64,000 nt of DNA, from contig NZ_LXGN01000034.1 in assembly GCF_009372255.1 (NCBI RefSeq), forward strand, positions 338,837 through 402,836, written 5' to 3'. Numbering within the stretch: position 1 is the first letter of the stretch; each line of letters begins with the position of its first letter. Positions 48,375-56,677 of the stretch are shown here, piece after piece. The DNA is from Acinetobacter guerrae (GTDB taxonomy: Bacteria > Pseudomonadota > Gammaproteobacteria > Pseudomonadales > Moraxellaceae). The position numbers were made by a program, and so were the translations under genes. The notes beneath the pieces are model-generated. The model saw only the letters and a list, made by a program, of their open reading frames with translations. It made no database searches and was not told the DNA's origin.

Positions 48375-49291
48375 GCGTCATCCTGCTGTTGAAATGAGTC
48401 AAAATCCTGATTCCAGCCAAGCTTTGTACGGCAAGCCATATAAAAGTCATAACCGGGTGGATGCAATAAGTTTAACTTAAATGGATGCTTTCGGATATGC
48501 ACCGTGTCACCGACATTCAGAGAAATACTGTTTTGTCCATCTGCGCTCACCATCGGTAAAACGCGATTTTCTCGAATCGTCAGTTTAATCTCGCTGTGTC
48601 CACTCACCACGATTGGACGCGAAGATAATGTATGAGGATGCATAGGAACTAACGCTATCGCATCCATGCCAGGATGCAATATAGGCCCCCCACCTGACAG
48701 TGCATAAGCGGTAGAACCCGTTGGGGTTGATACAATCAAGCCATCGCTGTGCTGACGATAAACATACTGACCATCAATATTGAGTTCAAAATCAATCATA
48801 TGAACTGATCGACCAGAATGCAGAACCACATCATTGAGCGCAATCGCATCATAAATCGTTTCGCCTTTGGAACGTACTTCCATTTCCAGTAAAAAACGGC
48901 GATCTAATTGAAAATGTCCTTGCAAAACCTGATCAAGCTTAAAAATAACTTCAGACGGGGTAATATCGGTTAGAAATCCTAAACGTCCACGGTTGACACC
49001 GATTACAGGGGTATTATGTCGAACCAATGCGCGTGCCGCATGCAATAGCGAACCATCACCACCTACGACAATGACCAGATCGACCACTTCTCCCAACAAA
49101 TTACGACTGACACTTTGTGTGTTGTTGTCTGGAACAAGTGCTGCGGTTTCCTGATCAAAAACAGGATGTAAGCCCAAATGCAAAAGATGGTCATGAATTA
49201 AGCTTAGTGTCTCAACCACTGATGATTTATCAGGACGACCAATTAAACCAATATTACGAAAAGATTTGGCTGAAAGATTTGCAGACTGCAT
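48371..49291 (-). CDS. nadK: NAD kinase
   Basis: It makes NADP from NAD and ATP in the cytosol. The 306 residues include GGDGSLLHAAR (about 76-86), GRLGFLTD, and STPTGSTAYALSGGGPI (about 190-206), the NAD- and phosphate-binding signatures. The length is usual. The first gene of a two-gene unit with yeaC, it is divergent from mrcB. Confidence 0.95.
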   Translation of the reverse strand: MQSANLSAKSFRNIGLIGRPDKSSVVETLSLIHDHLLHLGLHPVFDQETAALVPDNNTQSVSRNLLGEVVDLVIVVGGDGSLLHAARALVRHNTPVIGVNRGRLGFLTDITPSEVIFKLDQVLQGHFQLDRRFLLEMEVRSKGETIYDAIALNDVVLHSGRSVHMIDFELNIDGQYVYRQHSDGLIVSTPTGSTAYALSGGGPILHPGMDAIALVPMHPHTLSSRPIVVSGHSEIKLTIRENRVLPMVSADGQNSISLNVGDTVHIRKHPFKLNLLHPPGYDFYMACRTKLGWNQDFDSFQQQDDA

Positions 49292-49700
49292 TGTATGCCT
49301 ATAAGTTAAAGCCAGTATAGGGTTTGTCTGTGAAGCATCTCACATCTTTTATCAATGTATATTCACAGGATTCAGATACCCGCTTTCAACGCCTTTGTCG
49401 CTATTCAAAGATCCATACTAAGTTGAAGTGAATCTCTTGAATGGCAAAATAACGATGAACCAAAGATCGACATATAACATGCGATTTGTGTAGCTAATAT
49501 AACACAGTAAATTTAAAATCGTATGCAATCCATTGGATCTGTTTATCTTTATAAAAAAATCATGATTATCAAAATGCTGAAGCAAATATAAGCTTTCGGA
49601 TAAAATCTGGTTTTTTTAGCTCGTTCACAGATTTATTATTGCAAAATATATAAAAGCTATCGCATGATTAGCACACTTTGTTGGCTTTTATGACAGATTT
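49292..49700. other. Divergent nadK-mrcB intergenic region
   Basis: This 409-bp stretch must contain both promoters. I see no hairpin, small gene or binding site that I would defend. Confidence 0.6.
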
Positions 49701-52097
49701 ATGAAGTTTGAACGTGGCATTGGCTTTTTTGCGCTTATCTTTTCAGTCATTATTATTGGCGGTTTTCTTGCATTTAGTATCTATTTAATTCGTCTGGATA
49801 ACATTATTCGCGATAAGTTTGAAGGTAAACGCTGGGATATCCCCGCAAAAGTTTTTGCACGACCTTTAGAACTTTATACCAATGCGCCTGTCGACCAAGC
49901 AGATTTTACTCAGGAACTTGGATTACTTGGTTATAAAAACGCTCAGAATTACACGAAATCTGGTAGTTACGTGGTTCAAGGCAATACCATGTATGTGCAT
50001 ACCCGTGGTTTTGACTTTGGTGATAGCAATGAACCTGAACAGGTTTTACAGGTTTCTTTTGCCAATGCCCAAATCGCAGATATTCGCGCGACCAAGCCTT
50101 CTTCTACAGGAATCGCGCGACTTGAACCACTTTTGATTGGTGGGATTTATCCGCAGCACAATGAAGATCGAGTACTGATTAAACTCGACAAAGTTCCAAA
50201 AACCTTGATTGAAGCTCTTGTTGCAACAGAAGATCGTAACTTTTATAGCCATCATGGTATTTCTGTACGAGGTACTGCACGTGCTTTAGTGAGTAATGTC
50301 ACAGGCGGCAGACGTCAGGGTGGTTCTACGCTGACACAACAATTGGTCAAAAACTTCTATTTGAGTCCAGAACGTACACTAAAACGTAAAGCCAATGAAG
50401 CATTTATGGCGATGTTACTAGAGCTACATTATAGTAAAGATGAGATTTTGGAAGCTTACTTAAATGAAGTCAATCTAGGACAAAATGGCAGCTATTCTAT
50501 TAATGGCTATGGCTTGGCTTCCCAGTTTTATTTTGGTCTCCCGCTACGCGAATTAAACATTGCCCAACAAGCTTATCTTGTTGGTCTGGTACAAGGGCCA
50601 TCGTTATATAATCCGTGGCGTAACCCTGAAGCGGCACTCAAACGTCGTAATATTGTGCTGAATAACATGTTGGTGATGGGTTACTTAACTCAGGACCAAT
50701 ATGATAAAGAAAGCGCGCGTCCTTTAGGCGTGGTGGCTAAACCAAGTCTTGGGCCAGCAAAATTTCCAGATTTTCTGGATATCGTGCGCCGTCAACTGCG
50801 CTCTGAATATCAAGAAAATGACTTAACCAATCAAGGTCTACGTATTTTCACAACCCTTGATCCGATTGCTCAAACCCGTATTCAGGATGCATTTAAATCG
50901 AGTGTCGAGCAGATTGCGAAACGTAATCCTGCGCGCCTAAAAGATCTACAAGGTGCGGTTCTAGTTCAACATCCCGAAAATGGAGAACTAATTGCTGCTG
51001 TAGGCTCTACACAGGACTTTACTGGATTTAACCGTGCCGTGGATGCAAAACGTCAAGTTGGCTCCTTACTTAAACCCGTGATCTATTTAAGTGCCATTGA
51101 GTCTGGACGTTATACTTGGGCCAGTCAGATTCAGGATGCTGCTGTGAATATTCCGGTGGGCGGAGATAAAAGCTGGACACCCAAAAACTATAGTGGCGGT
51201 GAACATGGCGTGGTCACCTTACAGCAGGCATTGGCAAACTCATATAACCTTTCAGCCGTGCGTTTAGGGCAGGAATTTGGTTTATCTGCCTTTACCAATA
51301 ACCTGAAAAAATTTGGAGTTAGCTCAGATATTCCAAACTATCCTTCTGCATTTTTGGGTGCTGTAAATATGTCACCGATGGAAATGCTCAGTATCTACGG
51401 AAACTTTGCAACTGGCGGTTTTAAATACCCGACTCGCGCGATTCGTTCAGTCGTGGATGCCAACGGTCATGTATTGGAGCGCTTTGGTTTGAATGTTCAA
51501 CAAACCATTGACCCATCTGCTGCTTATATTTTGAATTACGGTTTGCAACAAGTTATGCGTTCAGGTACAGGTAAAGCCGCTTACAGCACCTTGTCATCTG
51601 ACTTGAATTTGGCTGGTAAATCAGGAACAACCAATGATACACGTGACTCATGGTTTGCAGGTTATTCAGGCAATCATCTTGCTGTGGTATGGCTTGGTCT
51701 GGATGATAATAAAATCACAGGTCTAACGGGTTCGTCAGGTGCCTTACCTGTATGGACGAATGTCATGAAACAATTGCGTCAACAACCAGTTAACTTACGT
51801 CAAACAGATGATGTGCAATGGCAATGGATTGACTCTGCTACAGGTCATTTATCAGCTCAGGGTTGCGAAGGTGCAATGTATATTCCACTCATGCGTAATA
51901 ATGTGCCGCGTCAGGCAACTGTGTGTGGCTTACCGCATTATCATGTTGAACCAACTTACAATTCTGATACGGAAAACGGTGATACAAGTGCTCCTGCGAA
52001 CGATAGCATGGACAACTATATTCGCGACAGTGAAGATCAAATGCAAAATGATCTCTCCAATAATCGCGTAATTTCCAGCGGTAGTTATTCGAACTAA
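49701..52097 (+). CDS. mrcB: Bifunctional penicillin-binding protein 1B
   Basis: This is a bitopic inner-membrane peptidoglycan synthase. The 798 residues show one N-terminal membrane helix (about 8-30), a UB2H-type domain (about 50-130), the GT51 glycosyltransferase with TEDRNFYSHHG (catalytic Glu near 175) and GGSTLTQQLVKNFYL, then a transpeptidase with GSLLKP (active Ser near 455), SYN and KSGT (near 638). The C-terminus is polar and Asn/Ser-rich. Its stop overlaps the next start (TAATG), a lipoprotein gene typical of its activator. Confidence 0.96.
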   Translation: MKFERGIGFFALIFSVIIIGGFLAFSIYLIRLDNIIRDKFEGKRWDIPAKVFARPLELYTNAPVDQADFTQELGLLGYKNAQNYTKSGSYVVQGNTMYVHTRGFDFGDSNEPEQVLQVSFANAQIADIRATKPSSTGIARLEPLLIGGIYPQHNEDRVLIKLDKVPKTLIEALVATEDRNFYSHHGISVRGTARALVSNVTGGRRQGGSTLTQQLVKNFYLSPERTLKRKANEAFMAMLLELHYSKDEILEAYLNEVNLGQNGSYSINGYGLASQFYFGLPLRELNIAQQAYLVGLVQGPSLYNPWRNPEAALKRRNIVLNNMLVMGYLTQDQYDKESARPLGVVAKPSLGPAKFPDFLDIVRRQLRSEYQENDLTNQGLRIFTTLDPIAQTRIQDAFKSSVEQIAKRNPARLKDLQGAVLVQHPENGELIAAVGSTQDFTGFNRAVDAKRQVGSLLKPVIYLSAIESGRYTWASQIQDAAVNIPVGGDKSWTPKNYSGGEHGVVTLQQALANSYNLSAVRLGQEFGLSAFTNNLKKFGVSSDIPNYPSAFLGAVNMSPMEMLSIYGNFATGGFKYPTRAIRSVVDANGHVLERFGLNVQQTIDPSAAYILNYGLQQVMRSGTGKAAYSTLSSDLNLAGKSGTTNDTRDSWFAGYSGNHLAVVWLGLDDNKITGLTGSSGALPVWTNVMKQLRQQPVNLRQTDDVQWQWIDSATGHLSAQGCEGAMYIPLMRNNVPRQATVCGLPHYHVEPTYNSDTENGDTSAPANDSMDNYIRDSEDQMQNDLSNNRVISSGSYSN

Positions 52098-52684
52098 TGA
52101 TGTGGATTGGTAAAAGAGATTTTAAAGATATGTGGAAGCAAGGTTTTTTAGCATTAACAGTCGTTTCTTTTGTGGGATGTTCAACATTTCCCTTACATGA
52201 GGAGCAAAAAAAAGCGCCAGAAAAGCCTGCTGAACCTGCCAAGAAAGCGGTACAGACTCCTGATGGTGTCAAAATTACTCCGTATCAGCAGGATGAAATT
52301 AAGCGTAAACAAATGCGGGTTGTAGTTCCTGAACAAAAGCCACAACAGCAGTTTAATGATGGACGATCTTTGCCTGCCTTTAAAAATCTGATCCAACAAA
52401 CTCAGACAGCCTATAGCCAACAAAAATGGGACGATGCTGAACGTTTTGCTTTACAGGCTCAGCGTTTAGCACCACAGGCTGCTGAAACCTTTATGTATCT
52501 GGCTTTAGTCGCCAATCAAAAAGGACAATATAGTTCGGCAGAATCACTGGCAAGACGCGGTTTAAGCTATGCACAATCTGCGCCAATGAAAAAACAACTT
52601 TGGCAGGCTATTTTAGTCGCGGGGCAAAAGCAAAATCATGTTCAAACGGTACAACAAGCTCAACAGGCCTTAAAATCACTTTAA
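52097..52684 (+). CDS. lpoP: TPR lipoprotein, LpoP-type activator of PBP1b
   Basis: The protein has an N-terminal signal with lipobox VSFVGC. Lipobox spacing favours an ATG at 52130, though overlap coupling favours 52097. A Pro/Lys/Ala-rich linker (about 40-70) spans the periplasm, and two TPR-like helix pairs (about 100-190) follow. In Pseudomonas the gene after PBP1b encodes LpoP, an outer-membrane lipoprotein with TPRs that activates PBP1b; this gene has the same place, coupling and build. It replaces the enteric LpoB. Confidence 0.8.
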   Translation: MMWIGKRDFKDMWKQGFLALTVVSFVGCSTFPLHEEQKKAPEKPAEPAKKAVQTPDGVKITPYQQDEIKRKQMRVVVPEQKPQQQFNDGRSLPAFKNLIQQTQTAYSQQKWDDAERFALQAQRLAPQAAETFMYLALVANQKGQYSSAESLARRGLSYAQSAPMKKQLWQAILVAGQKQNHVQTVQQAQQALKSL

Positions 52685-52728
52685 GGCTTGTTGTAGATAG
52701 TGCAAGCATCTGAAGTTTTTATATGAAT

Positions 52729-53625
52729 TTAGAAATTACGAATGCCTGCAATTCCGTAAGCACCATGTTGCTGTGCTTTCATAAGATCATCAGGATGCAA
52801 ACCACCCAGCGCAAAAATCAACACATTCGTTTGTTTCGCCCATTCTGCTAAAACCTGCCACCCAAGTGCTTTCGCCTCTGGATGTGTTTGTGTGGTCTGG
52901 ATTGGACTGATCAACACCGCATCACAGCCGACTTGCTCGGCATGTTGCAACGCAACCAAATCATGACATGCAGCGATGTAACGTGTACCTCGCTGCAAAT
53001 CCCCTTTTCTGCATTGCATTAATTGATGCTGCTTTAAATGCAGCGTTTTGATCAAAGGCTTTAAATCACTAGGTAGTTGTTGGAAAGCTTCAATATTTAA
53101 AATCAGTTTTTCCAAATCATCTGGTGAATATTGAAATAAATCTTGAGTTTGAAGTTGTTCTGTTTCCGTACGCCAGTAAAACAGTCCATGTTGATCTGGC
53201 TGAAATTCCGATAATTGATGACTAATTTTGATGAAATTTGACCAAACTAAACGCTGAATAATGCAATCATTTGCTTTGGGGAAATTGAGCTGCGTGAGTT
53301 GCTCACGACTGTACCACGTCCACGGCTGTTGAATTAAAGTCAGTAAATTTTCTGGCACATAGGCATAAAACAGATGAAGATTAACCACAATATCGTCATA
53401 TTCATGCTGAATACAATCAAACGCATACCATTGTTTTAATCCAATACCAACTTCTTCATAAATCTCACGGCGACAAGCTTCTTCAGGACTTTCTTGCTGT
53501 TCCACTTTGCCGCCTGGAAATTCGTATTTATTGCCTTGATGTTGCTTTGCTTCACGCCAGCCCACCAGTACTTTTCCACGATGAAATAATAGTCCAATTG
53601 CAATGTCGATCACAGGTTTTGGCAT
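52729..53625 (-). CDS. Nudix hydrolase fused to a ThiE-like domain (MutT-ThiE type)
   Basis: The ATG at 53625 has AGGAAG upstream; the longer frame begins with a weak TTG. The N-terminal about 130 residues carry a full Nudix box (GGKVEQQESPEEACRREIYE then EVG) as in MutT, which cleaves oxidised dGTP. The C-terminal about 110 residues look like a TenI/thiamine-phosphate synthase barrel (RGTRYIAACHD, DAVLISPIQTTQTHPEA, IFALGGLHPDDL). The fusion is widespread in Gammaproteobacteria. The ThiE half is short of a full barrel, so its activity is doubtful. Confidence 0.85.
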   Translation of the reverse strand: MPKPVIDIAIGLLFHRGKVLVGWREAKQHQGNKYEFPGGKVEQQESPEEACRREIYEEVGIGLKQWYAFDCIQHEYDDIVVNLHLFYAYVPENLLTLIQQPWTWYSREQLTQLNFPKANDCIIQRLVWSNFIKISHQLSEFQPDQHGLFYWRTETEQLQTQDLFQYSPDDLEKLILNIEAFQQLPSDLKPLIKTLHLKQHQLMQCRKGDLQRGTRYIAACHDLVALQHAEQVGCDAVLISPIQTTQTHPEAKALGWQVLAEWAKQTNVLIFALGGLHPDDLMKAQQHGAYGIAGIRNF

Positions 53626-53697
53626 AGCGTTTAGGTCTTCCTTAATTTTACCCAAGTGTAAGCAAATTTTATTTTTTATAAAATATTCATTTTTTCA

Positions 53698-53731
53698 TTG
53701 ACAGGCCTATTCGATAATGATTATCATTTAA
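53698..53731 (+). promoter_or_regulatory. hemP promoter overlapped by a Fur box
   Basis: TTGACA (53698-53703) and TATCAT (53722-53727) with an 18-nt spacer form a good sigma-70 promoter. GATAATGATTATCATTTAA (53713-53731) covers the -10 element and matches the 19-bp Fur consensus at most positions. Iron-replete repression is the expected outcome. Confidence 0.8.
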
Positions 53732-53763
53732 ATCGTTAGCTAAAACACCACGGAGCACAACAA

Positions 53764-53934
53764 ATGAACGCACCTTTTAATTTATTTACTCGTAGCAATG
53801 AAACAGCCCAATCTTTACCAATGTTGCATTCAAACAATCTATTTGCCCTAGGTCGTGAAATTCGCATCATGCATGCGGGTGAAGAATACCGTTTACGTTT
53901 AACCCGAAACAATCGTTTGATTTTGACAAAATAA
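53764..53934 (+). CDS. hemP: Hemin uptake protein HemP
   Basis: This is a 56-residue protein. Its C-terminal half reads LFALGREIRIMHAGEEYRL then RLTRNNRLILTK, matching the HemP/HmuP family pattern (G-R-x-I-x-I-x-H-x-G-x-x-Y-x-L-R-x-T-x-x-x-x-L-I-L-T-K). The ribosome site is CGGAG. It has a Fur-controlled promoter 35 bp before its start and its own terminator. HemP/HmuP proteins are linked to heme uptake gene expression in other proteobacteria. No heme receptor gene adjoins it here. Confidence 0.88.
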   Translation: MNAPFNLFTRSNETAQSLPMLHSNNLFALGREIRIMHAGEEYRLRLTRNNRLILTK

Positions 53935-53984
53935 TAAGAACTATCGTCTAAAATAATAATACTCGTGGGCAAATAAAATACATG

Positions 53985-54012
53985 AACAGTATGGTTAAGC
54001 CATACTGTTTTT
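53985..54012 (+). terminator. hemP terminator
   Basis: A 10-bp stem (AACAGTATGG / CCATACTGTT) with a 5-nt loop is followed by TTTCTTT, 50 bp after the hemP stop. Confidence 0.88.
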
Positions 54013-54081
54013 CTTTATGCCAAATCTGAATTTATTACACACTAAACATTTTAATGGGCATACACCATCTAAAAATAAACC

Positions 54082-55434
54082 TTAATCTTCTGCTAAAGCA
54101 AAAACCAGTTGTACCGATAATCCACCATGTTCTCCAGCATGAAAATCCAGTTTTGCATGATGCAACATTACAATTTTTTGGGTAATAGAAAGTCCAAGAC
54201 CAGTACCCTGCTGCCCTGTGCCCAAGCTTCTAAAAAAACGTTGACCAAATCGCTCTAAAATTTTCTGGTCAATTTTCTCGCCGTGATTTTGAATGGTCAA
54301 ACGCAGTTGTTTTAGATCTTGCTGTGTATTTTCAACTCGAATATGAACTTGTGAATAAGCAGGTGAATAGCGAATTGCATTATCCAGTAAGTTTCGAATA
54401 CAGGTAAACACAAGTTCATGATTGGCATTGATATACGTTTGTGTTGCATTAAAATCGCAAATAACTTGAACGCCTTTATCCTCTGCAAATAAAGATAATG
54501 CAGTGATGACTTCAATCACGATTTCATCTAGCGATAGCAGCGTTTTGGTGAGTTGCTGTTCATGGGCAGGATCTAAGCGTGCTAAAAGCAGCAAATTTTC
54601 TAAAACCTGCGTACTGCGGTCGACATCATTTTGAATCTGGCCTAAATCTTTCTTCAATTCTGGAATATCATGATATTTTCGTTGGATCAATTGCAGACGC
54701 ATTTGTATTGCAGATAATGGAGAACGTAATTCATGTGAAGCATCCGCAGTAAATGCCTGCTCTGCCAATAATGCCCGATCCAGTCGTGTTAAAAGTTGAT
54801 TTAAAGCATCGATGACAGGTTCAATTTCTTCGGGCATTTGAGCAGTGGTAATAGGTTGTAAGTTCTGTGCCGACTTTGCCTCAATAGATTGAGATAAATT
54901 TCGTAAACTTGCCAAATCGCGATGAATACCCCAACGTACCAACCCCCATTGCAATAACCATAAAATGATCAGAATTACCAAGTACCAGATCAGGCTTTGC
55001 CAGATTTCATCAAAGCGTGCTGATAAAGGCTGAATCACAATAGATTTCAGTCCTGTTTCAGCTTTATCCTGCCGATAAATACGCCAAAGATGTCCATCTT
55101 TCCATAACAAGGAAAAATCTGTTTCAACGTCTAAATTTAGAGGTAAAGCATCATGATCTGCGGATTGAGTAAGCAGTTGATTATTCCAATACAATACATA
55201 TTGCAGATCGAACTCATCACTTAATTCATCTAGTTGCTGACCTGAAGGTAAATGTATGTCTGAAAGTAATAACATATCTGAAACCTCGTCCATGATTTCA
55301 TCTTGTACTTTCATGGTGTGATAACAGGTCAAAAACACCAGCAACATAAAAGCAATTACGCCTGCAACAACTCCACTCCATAGCGTTGTTCTGATGAGTT
55401 TCGACTGTAATGACAAAGACACTGGACGATTCAT
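54082..55434 (-). CDS. qseC: Sensor histidine kinase (QseC-like)
   Basis: The 450-residue membrane kinase has two transmembrane helices (about 18-38 and 145-165) around a periplasmic sensor of about 105 residues. A HAMP-like region comes next, then HisKA with the phospho-acceptor in ASHELRSPLSAIQ (His near 235). The HATPase domain has NLLDNAIRYSP and GTGLGLSI. It lies 3 bp after its response regulator. The pair's proximity to a ygiW-like gene mirrors E. coli ygiW-qseBC, which supports the QseC name. The ligand is unknown. Confidence 0.83.
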   Translation of the reverse strand: MNRPVSLSLQSKLIRTTLWSGVVAGVIAFMLLVFLTCYHTMKVQDEIMDEVSDMLLLSDIHLPSGQQLDELSDEFDLQYVLYWNNQLLTQSADHDALPLNLDVETDFSLLWKDGHLWRIYRQDKAETGLKSIVIQPLSARFDEIWQSLIWYLVILIILWLLQWGLVRWGIHRDLASLRNLSQSIEAKSAQNLQPITTAQMPEEIEPVIDALNQLLTRLDRALLAEQAFTADASHELRSPLSAIQMRLQLIQRKYHDIPELKKDLGQIQNDVDRSTQVLENLLLLARLDPAHEQQLTKTLLSLDEIVIEVITALSLFAEDKGVQVICDFNATQTYINANHELVFTCIRNLLDNAIRYSPAYSQVHIRVENTQQDLKQLRLTIQNHGEKIDQKILERFGQRFFRSLGTGQQGTGLGLSITQKIVMLHHAKLDFHAGEHGGLSVQLVFALAED

Positions 55435-55437
55435 TAT

Positions 55438-56094
55438 TTATTCACCCATTCGATAGCCAAGACCACGAATGGTTTTAATCAAAGTTGTACCGATTTTTTT
55501 ACGCAACTGATAAATATAGACTTCGATGGCGTTACTCTCAATTTCTTCACCCCATGCATAAAGCGATTCTTCAAGTTGTTCACGTCTTACAATACGTTCG
55601 GGGTATTGCATCAATTTATATAAAATCTGGAATTCTTTTGCGGTTAAATCCACGATGTGCTCATCTAGCAATACGGTTTTAGCGTGTGTATCCAGTTTGA
55701 GTTGTTTCCATTCTAAAATATGACTATTTGCACGTTGTTGGGAACGTAACTGAGCGCGTACGCGGGCAGAAAGTTCATCCAGACTAAAAGGCTTAACCAG
55801 ATAGTCATTTGCTCCCAAATCCAAGCCTGTCACTCGATCTTCAATTGTATCTTTGGCAGTGATAAAAATAACAGGAGTAATTGGCTGGTGTTTGCGTAAA
55901 GCGAGTAGTACATTATCCCCTGTCGCTTTAGGTAAACCTCGGTCTAGCAAAATACAGTCATACTGGTGTTGCTCAATCGCGGCAATGGCATAATCGCCAC
56001 GTTCAACCCAATCCACACGATAGCCATCCATTTCGAGCCATGATTTTATGCTTTCAGCTTGGGAACGATCATCTTCTGCTATTAATATGCGCAT
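55438..56094 (-). CDS. qseB: OmpR-family response regulator (QseB-like)
   Basis: The 218 residues comprise a receiver domain with acidic pocket EDD (7-9), phospho-acceptor Asp51 in CILLDRGLP and Lys in FITAKD (about 101), and a winged-helix output domain (about 125-218, with LTAKEFQIL and TIRGLGYRMGE). Transcribed with the kinase gene directly downstream. DNA target unknown; ygiW just upstream is a likely regulated gene by analogy to E. coli. Confidence 0.88.
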   Translation of the reverse strand: MRILIAEDDRSQAESIKSWLEMDGYRVDWVERGDYAIAAIEQHQYDCILLDRGLPKATGDNVLLALRKHQPITPVIFITAKDTIEDRVTGLDLGANDYLVKPFSLDELSARVRAQLRSQQRANSHILEWKQLKLDTHAKTVLLDEHIVDLTAKEFQILYKLMQYPERIVRREQLEESLYAWGEEIESNAIEVYIYQLRKKIGTTLIKTIRGLGYRMGE

Positions 56095-56150
56095 GGGCTA
56101 TCTCAAGTGCTTTATCATTAAATAGATCTGTTTTTCACTATAAAGTAAAA

Positions 56151-56182
56151 AAACCACAGATCCAAAATCAGACCTGTAGTTT
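56151..56182 (-). terminator. ygiW terminator
   Basis: AAACCACAG and CTGTAGTTT pair with one mismatch around a 14-nt loop. On the minus strand seven T residues follow. It separates ygiW from the two-component genes. Confidence 0.65.
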
Positions 56183-56212
56183 CTCTGGAGAACAACTTTT
56201 TAAGATTTTCGA

Positions 56213-56572
56213 TCAAAATTGAACACGATCAACATCAATTTCAACACGTTTTGTCGGTAAACGGTCAATATCGACTTCACCGATCAACGTTACGGTCGTA
56301 GTGGGCGAAATTGCACGACCTTGCCATAATTCATCATCGATATCGACTGTAATCGTGCCTGTGGCATCTCGGAATTGATATTTTTCATCTCCCAAAGATT
56401 TAACCACCTGCCCTTTAAGCATTACAGGCGCATCATCTTTCATAGTCAAGGCTTGCTTCACACTCGTCACTTTTGTTGGTGCTAGAGCAGACTGATTAAC
56501 AGGTGTCTGCGCAGATACATAACCAGTGGTCGCTAAAGTTGCAGCTAATAAGATATTACGCATCATATTCAT
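56213..56572 (-). CDS. ygiW: YgiW/YdeI-family periplasmic OB-fold protein
   Basis: The start is placed at ATG 56572, preceded by GAGG at 8 bp, giving a clean Sec signal (ending YVSAQ, about residue 20). The longer frame to 56635 lacks a signal. The 119-residue protein has a BOF (bacterial OB-fold) domain with ALTMKDDAPVMLKGQVV, YQFRDATGTITVDID and GEVDIDRLPTKRVEIDV. Family members bind cations or small ligands and aid stress tolerance. Adjacent to the QseBC-like genes as in E. coli. Confidence 0.88.
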   Translation of the reverse strand: MNMMRNILLAATLATTGYVSAQTPVNQSALAPTKVTSVKQALTMKDDAPVMLKGQVVKSLGDEKYQFRDATGTITVDIDDELWQGRAISPTTTVTLIGEVDIDRLPTKRVEIDVDRVQF

Positions 56573-56677
56573 TTTAATTACCTCATTTGTGTCGGGGTAT
56601 TGAGTTGATTCATTCAATACGCATAAATTAAACAAACAAGATGAGGTGAATCTTAGGAAAATTTGTGCTTAGGCTAT

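Noticed and set aside
53736..53972. 78-codon minus-strand frame
   Set aside because: Antisense to hemP, whose plus-strand family match, promoter and terminator are far stronger.
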